From Mesorhizobium sp. YC-39 (GTDB lineage: Bacteria > Pseudomonadota > Alphaproteobacteria > Rhizobiales > Rhizobiaceae): a DNA stretch of 64,000 bases. Shown in pieces: positions 43,849-53,397 of the stretch (its first letter is position 1; each line of letters begins with the position of its first letter). The DNA lies in contig NZ_JAOWPS010000004.1 in assembly GCF_025753795.1 (NCBI RefSeq), positions 1 through 64,000 on the forward strand, read 5' to 3'. The translations under genes and the position numbers were made by a program. The notes under the pieces are model-generated. The model was not told the origin of the DNA, made no database searches, and worked only from the letters and a program-made list of their open reading frames with translations.

Positions 43849-45969
43849 ATGGCCAGCAGCGACACCTTCGCCTATCTGCGTTCGCGTTATCTCCCCGATC
43901 ACCTGATCGGGGAGCTTCTGTCGAAGCGTTGGATCGACAATGCGATTCCGTTTTCCGCCCTCCTGCTCACGATCGTGGTGCTGGGCTCGATCATTCCGGA
44001 CTTTCTGTCCCTGTCGAGCCTTTCCGACCTCGCCCGGCAGTTCGCGGAATTCGGGCTCGTGGTGCTTGCGCTGACGGTCGTGATGATCTCAGGCGGCATC
44101 GACCTTTCGGTCGCTTCCGTCTTCTCGCTCGCGGTGCTGTTCTCGCTGATCGGCGTGAACGTCTATGAACTGCCGGTTCCGGTCGTGCTGGCCGGCGTCC
44201 TGGTCATGGGCATGGGTTGCGGCGCCATCAACGGCGTCCTGGTCGGATATTTGCGCCTGCGCGCCTTCCTGACCACGCTGGTCAGCCTGATCATCTTCCG
44301 CTCGATCTATGAGATCGTCTTCGTGAAGATGTCCACCTCGATGATGGTGGGCTTTTCCATGTCCGACCTCTGGCTGTTCATCGGCGAAGGCACTGTGCTC
44401 GGCGTTCCGACCTCGCTGGTGATCACGCTGGTGATCGCTCTTGCCTGGCACCTCGTCCTGTCGCGCATGCGTCCCGGCTGGCGGCTTACCGCCGTGGGCG
44501 GGGCACGACGTTCGGCTTTCAACGCCGGCATCGATGTGCGCTTCATGGTGTTCCTCACCTATGTCGCCTCCAGCACGATGTGCGCGCTGGCCGGCTTCCT
44601 GTTCGCCGCCCGGCTGGGCAGTACAGGGTCCGATACCGGCGTCGGGCTCGAAGTGCAGGCGCTCACCGCGGCCGTCCTCGGCGGAACGGCGATCGGCGGC
44701 GGCCGGGGTTCGGTGGCGAAGGCGATCATCGGCAGCCTGCTGGTGCTGATGCTCACCAACGGCCTGATCAATCTCGGCATCAGCGGCCCGATCACCTCGA
44801 CCATCCTCGGCGCGATCCTGCTGTTCGCGGTCTTTGTCGATATGCGCTGGCAGAAGCACCGCCACCGCATTCTCGCCAAGGTCTATGTCTCGCCTGCCTA
44901 TCTTTCCCTGCCGCCCGCTCCGAAGGTCGACGCACCTGGCTCGCCCTATGTGCTGAACGACCGTTTGCGTTCCGTGGAAATCATCGGGCTTGGCGAGATC
45001 GAGGGGCCTGAGGACGTCATCCTCGACCGTGACGACAATCTGTATTGCGGCACAAGGCACGGCGACATCGTCCGGTTCTTCGGCCCCGACCACAAACGCT
45101 CCGAGGTGTTCGCGCATATTGGCGGCCATCCGCTCGGCATGGCGTTCGACCGCACCGGAAACCTGCTCGTCTGCATCGGCGGCATGGGTCTGTTTCAGGT
45201 TGCGCCCGACAAGACCGTCACCAAACTCACCGACGAGACGAACAGAAGCTGGACCTCGGTCGTGGACGATTCACGGCTTCGTCTAGCCGATGACGTCGAC
45301 GTAGCGCCCGATGGCCGCGTCTATTTCAGCGAGGCGACGATCCGTTACGAGCAGGAAGACTGGGCGACCGACGCGCTGGAAAGCCGGCCGAGCGGACGCA
45401 TGATCTGTTATGATCCGCGCACCGGCAAGACGCACACCGAGATTCCCAAGCTGGTCTTCGCCAACGGCGTCACCATGTGTCCCGACGGGCAGTCTTTCAT
45501 GTTCGCGGAGAGCTGGACCTGTTCCATCAGCAGATACTGGTTCGACGGACCGAAGAAGGGCAAGACCGAACGCGTCATCTCCAGTCTTCCCGGCTATCCC
45601 GACAACATCAACCGGGCCTCGGACGGCAACTACTGGCTGGCGCTGCTCGGCATGCGCGGGCCGGCGCTCGACCTTGCGATGCGCATGCCCGGCTTCCGCA
45701 AGCGCATGGCCCGCCGCGTTGCGCCGGATCAGTGGCTCTATCCGAACATAAACACCGGCTGCGTGGTGAAGTTCAACGAGAAGGGAGAGATCCTCGACAA
45801 TCTGTGGGATCTCGGCGGCCGCAACCACCCGATGATCACCTCGATGCGCGAGCACAGGGGATGGCTTTATCTGGGCGGCGTTTCGAACAACCGCATAGGC
45901 CGCTACAGACTGCCGGACGCGGATCCCGACTGGTGCGCGCAGGATGCCTATTGGGGCCTGCGCCCATGA
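43849..45969 (+). CDS. Sugar ABC permease fused to a strictosidine-synthase/SMP-30-like beta-propeller
   Basis: A protein of 706 residues. Residues 1-335 are a second RbsC-type permease (MISGGIDLSVASVFSLAVLF, RMRPGWRLTAVGGARRSAFN, LGGTAIGGGRGSVAKAIIGS). Residues from about 375 to the end form a soluble propeller of the SMP-30/gluconolactonase/strictosidine-synthase type (EGPEDVILDRDDNLYCGTRH, DDVDVAPDGRVYFSEAT, LPGYPDNINRASDGNYWLAL). The fusion is continuous, with no stop or ribosome site between. RbsC-type permeases end in the cytoplasm, so the propeller probably faces the cytoplasm and may act on the incoming substrate. The next gene encodes another propeller. Confidence 0.92.
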   Translation: MASSDTFAYLRSRYLPDHLIGELLSKRWIDNAIPFSALLLTIVVLGSIIPDFLSLSSLSDLARQFAEFGLVVLALTVVMISGGIDLSVASVFSLAVLFSLIGVNVYELPVPVVLAGVLVMGMGCGAINGVLVGYLRLRAFLTTLVSLIIFRSIYEIVFVKMSTSMMVGFSMSDLWLFIGEGTVLGVPTSLVITLVIALAWHLVLSRMRPGWRLTAVGGARRSAFNAGIDVRFMVFLTYVASSTMCALAGFLFAARLGSTGSDTGVGLEVQALTAAVLGGTAIGGGRGSVAKAIIGSLLVLMLTNGLINLGISGPITSTILGAILLFAVFVDMRWQKHRHRILAKVYVSPAYLSLPPAPKVDAPGSPYVLNDRLRSVEIIGLGEIEGPEDVILDRDDNLYCGTRHGDIVRFFGPDHKRSEVFAHIGGHPLGMAFDRTGNLLVCIGGMGLFQVAPDKTVTKLTDETNRSWTSVVDDSRLRLADDVDVAPDGRVYFSEATIRYEQEDWATDALESRPSGRMICYDPRTGKTHTEIPKLVFANGVTMCPDGQSFMFAESWTCSISRYWFDGPKKGKTERVISSLPGYPDNINRASDGNYWLALLGMRGPALDLAMRMPGFRKRMARRVAPDQWLYPNINTGCVVKFNEKGEILDNLWDLGGRNHPMITSMREHRGWLYLGGVSNNRIGRYRLPDADPDWCAQDAYWGLRP

Positions 45970-47081
45970 TCGGCGCCATCAAGCGCGCCTGGGCGAACTT
46001 CCGCGGCTTCGATCTCACAGGCAGCACGGTGCCGCCGATGGACGGCCCGCTGCGGCCGAATGGGAAGCTCGACGCGGCGCCGCTGCTGCTGGATCTCGCC
46101 GATGTCGACAATCTGGTGCTTTGTGGGCAACAGATCGTCTGCTCGGTCGGTCATGAGATCCACACGCTGGCGCCGGCGGCCGGCAATAGCGGGCAGGCGC
46201 TTTCAATCACCGGAACGCGCAGCGTGGGCAAACCCGCGACCAGCATGGCCGCGGCCGGGGAGCTGCTGGCAGTCGCCGTCGAGGGAGAGGGCATCCGCAT
46301 CGACCGACCGGGCGGCGCATCCGCGGAAATGATCAGGCCTGAAGGGCTCAATTTGGAGTGCATCACGGCGATGGCTTTCGCCGACCCGTCCACCTTGTTC
46401 GTCGCGGTAGGATCGGCCCTTAATCCCGCGCACCGGTGGAAACACGATCTGATGACGAAGGCGGCCGCAGGGTCGGTCTGGCGTGTCGACCTTGGCGCAG
46501 GCAGTACCGTTTCAATCGCGTCGGGGCTCGCGTTCCCATCAGGGATAGTCGTGTCGAGAGATCGCGTCTTTGTCTCGGAGGCCTGGCGCCACCGTGTCCT
46601 TTCGATGGGCCTCGACGGCTCACGCCAACAGATCGCCCTCGGTTCGCTCCCCGCCTATCCCGGGCGCATCGCACCGGCAGCGGAAGGCGGCTTCTGGCTG
46701 GCGATGTTTGCGCCGCGCAACCCGCTTGTCGAGTTCGTCCTGAAGGAGGACGAGTATCGCAGACGCATGATCGAGACGATCGATCCCGAATATTGGATCG
46801 CTCCCTCTCTCGTCACCGGACGGAGCTTCCTCGAGCCCATACAGGGCGGCGCGCGCAAGAAGCTCAATATGCTGAAGCCGTGGTCGCCGACCTGGTCGGC
46901 GGGCCTCGTCGTGCGCTGCGATGAGACCATGTCCATGTTGCGAAACTATCAAAGCCGTGCCGATGGCGATGTGCACGGCGTGACGTCGATGTGCGAAGCC
47001 GATGGCCGGCTTCTGATCGGTGCAAGGGGATCGGGAAAGATCGTGGCGATCGACGAACTGGCGGGGCACGCCGCGAGATGA
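45966..47081 (+). CDS. Stand-alone strictosidine-synthase-like propeller
   Basis: A protein of 371 residues overlapping the fusion gene by four bases (ATGA) and the ATPase by four bases. It has the end blocks of the same propeller family (AFADPSTLFVAVGSALNPAH, GLAFPSGIVVSRDRVFVSEA, LPAYPGRIAPAAEGGFWLAM) and no signal peptide. Metal-ligand residues of true SMP-30 lactonases are not obvious, so lactonase activity is uncertain. Tight coupling suggests it works together with the fused propeller. Confidence 0.85.
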   Translation: MIGAIKRAWANFRGFDLTGSTVPPMDGPLRPNGKLDAAPLLLDLADVDNLVLCGQQIVCSVGHEIHTLAPAAGNSGQALSITGTRSVGKPATSMAAAGELLAVAVEGEGIRIDRPGGASAEMIRPEGLNLECITAMAFADPSTLFVAVGSALNPAHRWKHDLMTKAAAGSVWRVDLGAGSTVSIASGLAFPSGIVVSRDRVFVSEAWRHRVLSMGLDGSRQQIALGSLPAYPGRIAPAAEGGFWLAMFAPRNPLVEFVLKEDEYRRRMIETIDPEYWIAPSLVTGRSFLEPIQGGARKKLNMLKPWSPTWSAGLVVRCDETMSMLRNYQSRADGDVHGVTSMCEADGRLLIGARGSGKIVAIDELAGHAAR

Positions 47082-48571
47082 CACCACTCATTCAATTACG
47101 CGGCGTCTCCAAGGACTTTCGCGGCGTTCTGGCGATCTCGAACGTCGATTTCGAGATCCGTCCCGGCGAGATACACGCCATTCTCGGCGAGAACGGCGCG
47201 GGAAAGTCGACGCTCATGAAGGTGCTCGCCGGCGTGTACCAGCCCAGTTCCGGCGAGATGCTGCTCGACGGCCAGTCGGTCACCCTCAATTCGCCGTCAG
47301 ACGCGCTGAACCGTGGCATAGCGATGGTCTTCCAGGAAACCAATCTGGTGCCGTCGATGTCGGTGGCGCAGAACATCTATCTTGGAGACGAGAAGCTGTT
47401 CAACCGGCTGCGCGGATTGAATATCCAAGCGCAGCGCTACTTGCTGTCGCTCAATTTCTACGTCGATCCCACCGCGCAGGTCTCCTTTCTGGGGGCCGGC
47501 AAGAAGCAGATGGTCGAGATCGCGCGCGCTGTTCACCACAATGCGCGGCTCATCATCTTCGACGAACCGACCGCGACGCTGACGCCCGAGGAGAAGTTCC
47601 ACTTCTTCAACCTTGCCCGCCGCCTGAAGGAGGAGGGCATTGCAATCATCTTCATCAGTCATGCGCTCGAAGAGGCGTTGCAACTGTCGGATCGCATCAC
47701 GGTGATGCGCGACGCCAAAGTGGTCGTGACCGACGAAACGAGCAAGTTCGATCGCGACAGGATCGTGCAGGCGATGGTCGGCCGCAGCCTGTCGGGCGAG
47801 CTCTATTCCGGCCAGACGCGTGTTGCGCGCCCCATGGGCAGAAAGATCCTCAGCGTCGAAAACCTGTCGATGGGCAATACGGTGCGCAACACATCGTTCT
47901 CCGTGTTTGCCGGACAGGTGACGGGGATGTTCGGCCTTGTCGGCGCGGGACGCACCGAGACGATGAAGATCGTCGCCGGCGTGCTGAAGCGCGATTACTT
48001 CCATGGCGGCACGGTGCGCTTCGAAGACAGGCCCGTTCGCTATCGCACGCCGCGACCGGCTATGCGCGACGGCATCGTCTATGTCACCGAGGATCGCAAG
48101 ATCGAAGGCTTTTTCGAAACCATGACGATCGCCGGCAACATCCAGCTTGGACAACTCGCCAAGGGTAATAATCCGCTGACACTGGTCGCGCCGCGGCAAG
48201 GGCGGCAACTCGCCACCGAATGGACGAAGCGGCTGGGGGTCAAGGCGATCGATGCCGATGCCCGCGTCATCGAACTCTCGGGCGGCAACCAGCAGAAGGT
48301 GGTTCTGTCCAAGGCGCTGATCCAGAAGCCCAAGCTGGTCATCCTCGACGAACCGACACGCGGGGTCGACGTCGGCACCATCGTGGAGATTCACAACTTC
48401 ATCAACGAGCTTGCCGACAGCGGCATGGCCGTGGTGGTGATCTCGTCCTACCTGCCTGAAATCATGTCGCTGTCGGACCGGATTCTCGTTGCGAGGCAGG
48501 GACGGATCGTCGAGGAGATGGACATCGCCGAGGCGACCGAAAGCGGGATCATGTATGCGGCGGTCCACTGA
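47078..48571 (+). CDS. Ribose-type ABC ATPase (two domains)
   Basis: An RbsA-like protein of 497 residues with two ABC domains. First: Walker A GENGAGKST, signature region FLGAGKKQMVEIARAV (changed from the usual LSxGQ), Walker B LIIFDEPTATLT. Second: degenerate Walker A GLVGAGRTET, intact signature LSGGNQQKVVLSKAL, LVILDEPTRGVD. This asymmetry is usual for the family. Starts at ATG 47078 overlapping the propeller gene. It powers import by the two permeases. Confidence 0.93.
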   Translation: MTPLIQLRGVSKDFRGVLAISNVDFEIRPGEIHAILGENGAGKSTLMKVLAGVYQPSSGEMLLDGQSVTLNSPSDALNRGIAMVFQETNLVPSMSVAQNIYLGDEKLFNRLRGLNIQAQRYLLSLNFYVDPTAQVSFLGAGKKQMVEIARAVHHNARLIIFDEPTATLTPEEKFHFFNLARRLKEEGIAIIFISHALEEALQLSDRITVMRDAKVVVTDETSKFDRDRIVQAMVGRSLSGELYSGQTRVARPMGRKILSVENLSMGNTVRNTSFSVFAGQVTGMFGLVGAGRTETMKIVAGVLKRDYFHGGTVRFEDRPVRYRTPRPAMRDGIVYVTEDRKIEGFFETMTIAGNIQLGQLAKGNNPLTLVAPRQGRQLATEWTKRLGVKAIDADARVIELSGGNQQKVVLSKALIQKPKLVILDEPTRGVDVGTIVEIHNFINELADSGMAVVVISSYLPEIMSLSDRILVARQGRIVEEMDIAEATESGIMYAAVH

Positions 48572-48634
48572 GCCTGCCGTGGTTGGAGCGGCAAGGACGG
48601 AACCGGAAATCGTGGCGAAAACGGACCGCCCCGG

Positions 48635-49372
48635 CTACCACCTGTTCGTCGGCAGGACGAACATCTGCGCGATCTGGACGTGGGGCGGCTGATCCAGCGC
48701 GAATGAGACGCAGCGGGCGATGTCCTCGGGGTCGAGCGCCATGCCGAACTTCTCGAAGTATTTTCTGGATGCCTCCTCGTCGCCGCGGTGGCGGGACGTG
48801 ACGATGTTGGTGCGGGTAAGCCCCGGCAGGATCTCGATCACGCGTATGGGTGTCTCCGCCAGTTCGCCGCGGATGATATCGCTCAGCATGTGCACGCCGG
48901 CCTTGCTGGCGGAATAGGGCGCCTGGTCCGGCACCAGGCGCAGCGCACTGATGGAGCTCATGTTGACGATGTCGCCGCGGCCGCGTGCGATCATTCCAGG
49001 CAGGATCGCCCGCGTCACGCGCATGAGGCCGATCAAATTGGTGTCGATGATCGCCGACCAGTCGTCGGCCGATCCGATGTCGAATCGGGTGCGCCCGCCG
49101 ATGTCGTGACCGGCATTGTTCACCAGTATATCGATGTCGCGGAATTCCGGCGGCAGGCGGTCGAGGCAGTTGGCGACGGCGGCGCCGTCGGTGATATCCA
49201 GCGGGAGCGGAAAGACTTTGGCGCCGAGATCGCCAGCCAGAGCGGTGAGGTGGTCCTCCTGGCGATCCGCCAGCACGATGCGGCAGCCCTTGTCATGCAG
49301 GCTCACGCAAACCGCGCGCCCGATGCCGCTCGCGGCACCAGTGACGAAGGCGATCCTTTGCCGATCCGTCAT
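48635..49372 (-). CDS. SDR-family dehydrogenase
   Basis: A protein of 245 residues, cytoplasmic, NAD(P)-dependent. FVTGAASGIGRAVCVSL is the cofactor motif, NMSSISALRLVPDQAPYSAS plus Lys carries the catalytic Ser, Tyr and Lys, and NILVNNAGH-like sequence is present (DILVNNAGHDIGG). Last gene of a four-gene operon (HIBADH-like, PrpD-like, CMD-like, SDR) that converges on the sugar ABC operon. Confidence 0.92.
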   Translation of the reverse strand: MTDRQRIAFVTGAASGIGRAVCVSLHDKGCRIVLADRQEDHLTALAGDLGAKVFPLPLDITDGAAVANCLDRLPPEFRDIDILVNNAGHDIGGRTRFDIGSADDWSAIIDTNLIGLMRVTRAILPGMIARGRGDIVNMSSISALRLVPDQAPYSASKAGVHMLSDIIRGELAETPIRVIEILPGLTRTNIVTSRHRGDEEASRKYFEKFGMALDPEDIARCVSFALDQPPHVQIAQMFVLPTNRW

Positions 49373-49387
49373 GTCGGGTCGTCCCGA

Positions 49388-49774
49388 TCAGGCCTTGGCG
49401 GCATCGAGTTCGGCGAAAGCTTCGCGTCCGATGCGGAAGGAATCCACGCCAGCAGGCACGCCGGCATAGATCGCCACCTGCAGGAAAATTTCGCGGATCT
49501 CCTCGCGGCTGACGCCATTCCGCAAAGCGCCTTTGATATGCATCTTGAGCTCGTGGGGCCTGTTGAGGCAACTGAGCATGGCGAGATTCAGCATCGAGCG
49601 CGTCTTGCGCGGCAGGTCTTCGCGGCCCCAGACCGCGCCCCAGCAATACTCCGTCACCAGCTCCTGCATGGGGCGGTTGAAGTCGTCTGCCGCAGCGAAC
49701 GATTTTTCGACAAACTCCTTGCCCAGCACATCCTTGCGGATCGCCAGGCCACGCTCGAAGACATCTTTGGACAT
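49388..49774 (-). CDS. Carboxymuconolactone decarboxylase-family protein
   Basis: A protein of 128 residues with the compact CMD/AhpD-like all-helical domain (MLNLAMLSCLNRPHELKMHI, then ALRNGVSREEIREIFLQVAI, YAGVPAGVDSFRIG). Members decarboxylate gamma-carboxymuconolactone or act as related enzymes; the full catalytic set for that reaction cannot be confirmed. The ATG at 49774 follows CAGGAG. It is 26 bases after the PrpD-like gene. Confidence 0.88.
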   Translation of the reverse strand: MSKDVFERGLAIRKDVLGKEFVEKSFAAADDFNRPMQELVTEYCWGAVWGREDLPRKTRSMLNLAMLSCLNRPHELKMHIKGALRNGVSREEIREIFLQVAIYAGVPAGVDSFRIGREAFAELDAAKA

Positions 49775-49800
49775 ATGAAATTTGCTCCTGCTTTGGGATC

Positions 49801-51222
49801 TTACGAAACTTGACTGGACAATGGACGCGTAGCTTTGCCGGCCCCTTGTTGGGGCGTTCGCGTCGCTTGCCTTTTGGCCGCTCCCTTTGCCGCGCAAAGC
49901 GACAGGAGCCGGCCGGCATCCTTCTTGCTGTCCAGCCTGTCGACGAATTCTTCGATGGCTTCGGCCGCGGCAACGCCAAGGATGGCCGCGGCCGCCGATC
50001 GGAAGCGCTCACGCACCTCCGCCTCGGTGGCAGGCACGACATCGGGCAGGCCCATCGAGAGCTGGCGGCCGTCGCCGAGCGTCACATCGATCGCCGCGCC
50101 CTGCTGGCCGGGGAACAGCGCGGTCAGATCCGGGCTGGCAACCAGTTCGCTGGCGCCGATCAGGCGCAGCGTTTCGGCATGAGCGAGATCGCTGTAGATG
50201 TCCTCGGCCAGCCGGCCATGTGCAAACACGGCCCCCACACCAAAGGGAATGCTCATTTTCGCCTGCAGGGTTCTGTCGAACGGTCCTGTTCGGTCGCAAC
50301 CCGGATATGCGGCAGCCGCGGCGGGCACGCTTATGCGGATGCGCTCGACCGGCGCGGCATCCGAGCCAATCATTTCGACAAGCTTCAATGCCGTCTGGCA
50401 GGCTGTCTGGGCGAAATTACAGGCAGGTGCCGCCTTGTGATAGACGTTGAGAATATCCGCCTCTCCATCGGGGAAGAGTTCGATCGGTCCGGGCATCGGC
50501 CGCCGCGCCAGCGCCGCAAAGTATCCCGACCGGCCTTCAAGTATGTCAGGACTGCCAAAGGCTCCGGCCTCGGCCAGTCGAACCGCCATCCAGGCATTGC
50601 GCGCGGCAAAGCCGGGATGGAAGAACATGTCGGAACCGCCGCTGTGCGGCCATTGGTTCAGCCCGGACGCGGTGTTCGCCGCCAAGGCAATCGCCGCGGC
50701 CACTTGCTGTCGGTCGAGCTTCAGCATCCAGGCGCCGCCGCATGCTGACCCGACAGGAGCGACCAGTCCTGTTGGTCGGAACAGTGACGACATCGCCGGA
50801 TCGATCAGCATCCTTCCAAGACGTCCGCCGACCTCATAGGCGACCACCGCCGACCGGATCAGGCCCATGCCGGAAACAGTCTCTGTCTCGGCCAAAGCAA
50901 GAAGCAGCGGCCAGACGACCACGCCGTGATGGCACACCGATGCGGCATGCATGTCTTCCCTGACGAGGCCGTGGCCCTTCACGGCATTGACGAAAGCGGC
51001 GTCCGCTGGTGTTGCCGTTGCGCTTTCGCCAATCATATGGCCGCCAGGCGCTGCCGCCACGGCGGCGACCGCCTGTCGGCTGGGCTCCAATGCTGAAGCC
51101 TCAAATGCGCAGCCGAGAAAATCGAGCAGGCACAGCTTGGCCTTGGTGGCGACGGCCGGACTGAAAACCGACGCAGGAAGGTTCGCCAAGGCATCTGCCA
51201 GTTCCATCGAGCGCGTGGTCAT
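49801..51222 (-). CDS. MmgE/PrpD-family protein
   Basis: A protein of 473 residues of the 2-methylcitrate dehydratase superfamily: KAKLCLLDFLGCAFEA, AFVNAVKGHGLVREDMHAAS, HPGFAARNAWMAVRLAEAGA, KMSIPFGVGAVFAHGRL. Many family members have unknown substrates, so a dehydratase role on a small hydroxy-acid is inferred. GGGAGAG precedes ATG 51222. It is 26 bases after the dehydrogenase gene. The C-terminal tail is Ala/Lys/Arg-rich. Confidence 0.9.
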   Translation of the reverse strand: MTTRSMELADALANLPASVFSPAVATKAKLCLLDFLGCAFEASALEPSRQAVAAVAAAPGGHMIGESATATPADAAFVNAVKGHGLVREDMHAASVCHHGVVVWPLLLALAETETVSGMGLIRSAVVAYEVGGRLGRMLIDPAMSSLFRPTGLVAPVGSACGGAWMLKLDRQQVAAAIALAANTASGLNQWPHSGGSDMFFHPGFAARNAWMAVRLAEAGAFGSPDILEGRSGYFAALARRPMPGPIELFPDGEADILNVYHKAAPACNFAQTACQTALKLVEMIGSDAAPVERIRISVPAAAAAYPGCDRTGPFDRTLQAKMSIPFGVGAVFAHGRLAEDIYSDLAHAETLRLIGASELVASPDLTALFPGQQGAAIDVTLGDGRQLSMGLPDVVPATEAEVRERFRSAAAAILGVAAAEAIEEFVDRLDSKKDAGRLLSLCAAKGAAKRQATRTPQQGAGKATRPLSSQVS

Positions 51223-51248
51223 AGACTGCTCTCCCACAAAGGCCGACC

Positions 51249-52142
51249 CTAGGCGCGTATCTCCACGCCGGCCCATTCCTCGATGATGCGGACCATCGAG
51301 GTGAAATCCGAATCCGGCCCGAAGCGGGCGTTGGTGGCGGCCAGCATCTGCCGCACCAGCGAGCCGCCAACCATGGGCACGCCCAAATTCTCGCTTTCAT
51401 CAACACACATGCGCACGTCCTTGTAGGACAAGGCAGTGGAGAAGCCGAAATCGAAGGTTCCCGGCAGGACGGCGCGGGGGAACTTGTCCTGCGTCGCGCT
51501 GTTTCGCCCGCTCGAAGCGTTGATGATGTCGCACATCACCGTGGGATCCAAGCCGGCCTTGACGCCCATTGCGAGCGCCTCTGCCGACAGCAAAATGACG
51601 CCGGCGGCGATCATGTTGTTTCCGAGCTTTGCAACCTGAGCGCTTCCCGGCGTTTCTCCGCAATAAAACCTGCGACCGAAATTGGCCAGGACAGGTTCGA
51701 TTTCCTCGTAGATCTGCTTGGGGCAGGAGACCATCACGGCCAGCGTGCCGTTGCGCGCGCCTGCGATCCCACCCGATATCGGTGCGTCCACCCAAGCAAT
51801 GCCTTTGCTGGTCAGAGCCTCCGAGATGGTCTTTGCCATGCTTGGTCCGGTGGTGGACACATCGACAATGATCCTGACCTTCGCGCCGGTCGCGATTCCA
51901 TTCGCACCCAGCACGACCTCCTTGACGACGGGAGGCGTCGGCAGGCTGCAGAATACGATGTCGGCTTCATCGGCGACCGCCTTGGGAGATGCGACAAATT
52001 TCGTGTATTCTGCGGGCAGCTCCTTCGCCGCGTCCGGCCGCGTATCGTAGACGACCAGATGGTGGCCGGCCTCGATCAGGCGGCACACCATCGGCGCGCC
52101 CATGCGGCCGAGGCCGATGAACCCAAGCGTTTGACGCTGCAA
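51249..52142 (-). CDS. 3-hydroxyisobutyrate dehydrogenase-like oxidoreductase
   Basis: A beta-hydroxyacid dehydrogenase of 297 residues. Cofactor motif GFIGLGRMGAPMVCRLIEAG, substrate block DAPISGGIAGARNGTLAVMV, catalytic Lys in KLGNNMIAAG. It would oxidise a beta-hydroxy acid with NAD(P). First gene of the operon and divergent from the LysR gene. A clear paralogue is encoded at 62729, so the locus carries two. Confidence 0.92.
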   Translation of the reverse strand: MQRQTLGFIGLGRMGAPMVCRLIEAGHHLVVYDTRPDAAKELPAEYTKFVASPKAVADEADIVFCSLPTPPVVKEVVLGANGIATGAKVRIIVDVSTTGPSMAKTISEALTSKGIAWVDAPISGGIAGARNGTLAVMVSCPKQIYEEIEPVLANFGRRFYCGETPGSAQVAKLGNNMIAAGVILLSAEALAMGVKAGLDPTVMCDIINASSGRNSATQDKFPRAVLPGTFDFGFSTALSYKDVRMCVDESENLGVPMVGGSLVRQMLAATNARFGPDSDFTSMVRIIEEWAGVEIRA

Positions 52143-52357
52143 CGACTTTTCCTCTCAAATCTATTGAATTCGGGCAGTTTTGGACTGGGTGAGATTAGGC
52201 CAATTGCTGCCCGCGCGATAAGGCTCGCGACGTGCATAACAGCTTTGCCGCGGGCCCGACGCGCGCTTGTCAACGGCTTCGATGTACCCCAAACTCCGGC
52301 ATTCGTTGCATGCCAACGGAAATTCTCTGTTCCGCATTTTGCGACGAGGCAATGTTC

Positions 52358-53284
52358 ATGTTTGACTTACGGCAGCTCCAGCTGTTCACGGCAGTGGCGG
52401 AATTCGGCAGCTTCTCGCGGGCCGCCGTTGCGCTGTCGGTCAGCCAGCCGGTGCTCAGCAGGCAGATCAAGGCGCTGGAGGAGAGCGTCGGGATCGCGCT
52501 TCTCTATCGGAATGGCCGCGGCATCGTCCTGACCGAAGCAGGCAAGCTTCTGCGGGACTACGCGTCGGCAATCCTGGAACAGGCCTCGCGAGCCTCAACG
52601 GAGCTCGGGGCCTTGCGATCGAATCCGCGTGGAACGATTGCTCTCGGAATGCCGCCATCGGTCGGCGTCGTCCTTACCTCGCCGCTTGTCCAGCATTTCC
52701 ACGAGCAGTTCCCGCAGGTGAGCATGCGCGTCGTCGAGGGTTTCAGCGGCCACCTTCTCGAATGGCTCGTGATGGGAAAGATCGATGTCGCGGTGCTCTA
52801 CAACGCGCCTCGCATGAACAATCTGCTGGCGGAACCGATCCTGCGCGACGAACTCTTTCTGCTCGGCGCGAAGAACGACCCCAGCCAGCTCGGCCCCGGA
52901 CCGGTCGATGCCGAGGTCGTTTCACGAATCCCCATGATCCTTCCCGCGCGACCGCACGGACTGCGAGTGTTGCTCGATCAGATCTTCGGCTCGGCTGGCA
53001 TCGAACCCAGGATCGAGGTCGAGGTCGAGGCGATGCCTTCGACGTTGCGCCTCGTCGAGGCCGGTATGGGGTATACGATCCTGTCCTATTCGAGTTGCCA
53101 CAATCTGGTAGCGGAAGGCAGGATCAAGTACTGGCGTATCCAGAACCCGTCGATAGAAAGAGAGCTGCTGCTCGCGACGTCTACTCAGCGGCCAACCACC
53201 ACGGTCATCCGGGCGCTGACGACCCTCATAAGGGAGGAGGTGCGCGCCTTGCGCAAAATGGGACTCTGGGACCCGAAGCCTTAG
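52358..53284 (+). CDS. LysR-family transcriptional regulator
   Basis: A protein of 308 residues. HTH block FDLRQLQLFTAVAEFGSFSR then SVSQPVLSRQIKALEESVG, followed by a typical co-inducer domain. ATG 52358 has GACGAGG nine bases before it; ATG 52352 is in frame but too close. Divergent from the HIBADH-like/PrpD operon across about 215 bases, so it is the likely regulator of that operon. Converges on the second ABC operon. Confidence 0.92.
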   Translation: MFDLRQLQLFTAVAEFGSFSRAAVALSVSQPVLSRQIKALEESVGIALLYRNGRGIVLTEAGKLLRDYASAILEQASRASTELGALRSNPRGTIALGMPPSVGVVLTSPLVQHFHEQFPQVSMRVVEGFSGHLLEWLVMGKIDVAVLYNAPRMNNLLAEPILRDELFLLGAKNDPSQLGPGPVDAEVVSRIPMILPARPHGLRVLLDQIFGSAGIEPRIEVEVEAMPSTLRLVEAGMGYTILSYSSCHNLVAEGRIKYWRIQNPSIERELLLATSTQRPTTTVIRALTTLIREEVRALRKMGLWDPKP

Positions 53285-53397
53285 GAGCGGGCTGCGCCCT
53301 CCTGGTTATCGATCGCCCGTCATGCATGTCGATACTCAACAGATATCTCAGCCAGCAGCTAGCTGCATCCTCGAAGGGTTTGGTGCCGGCTCCTCGG

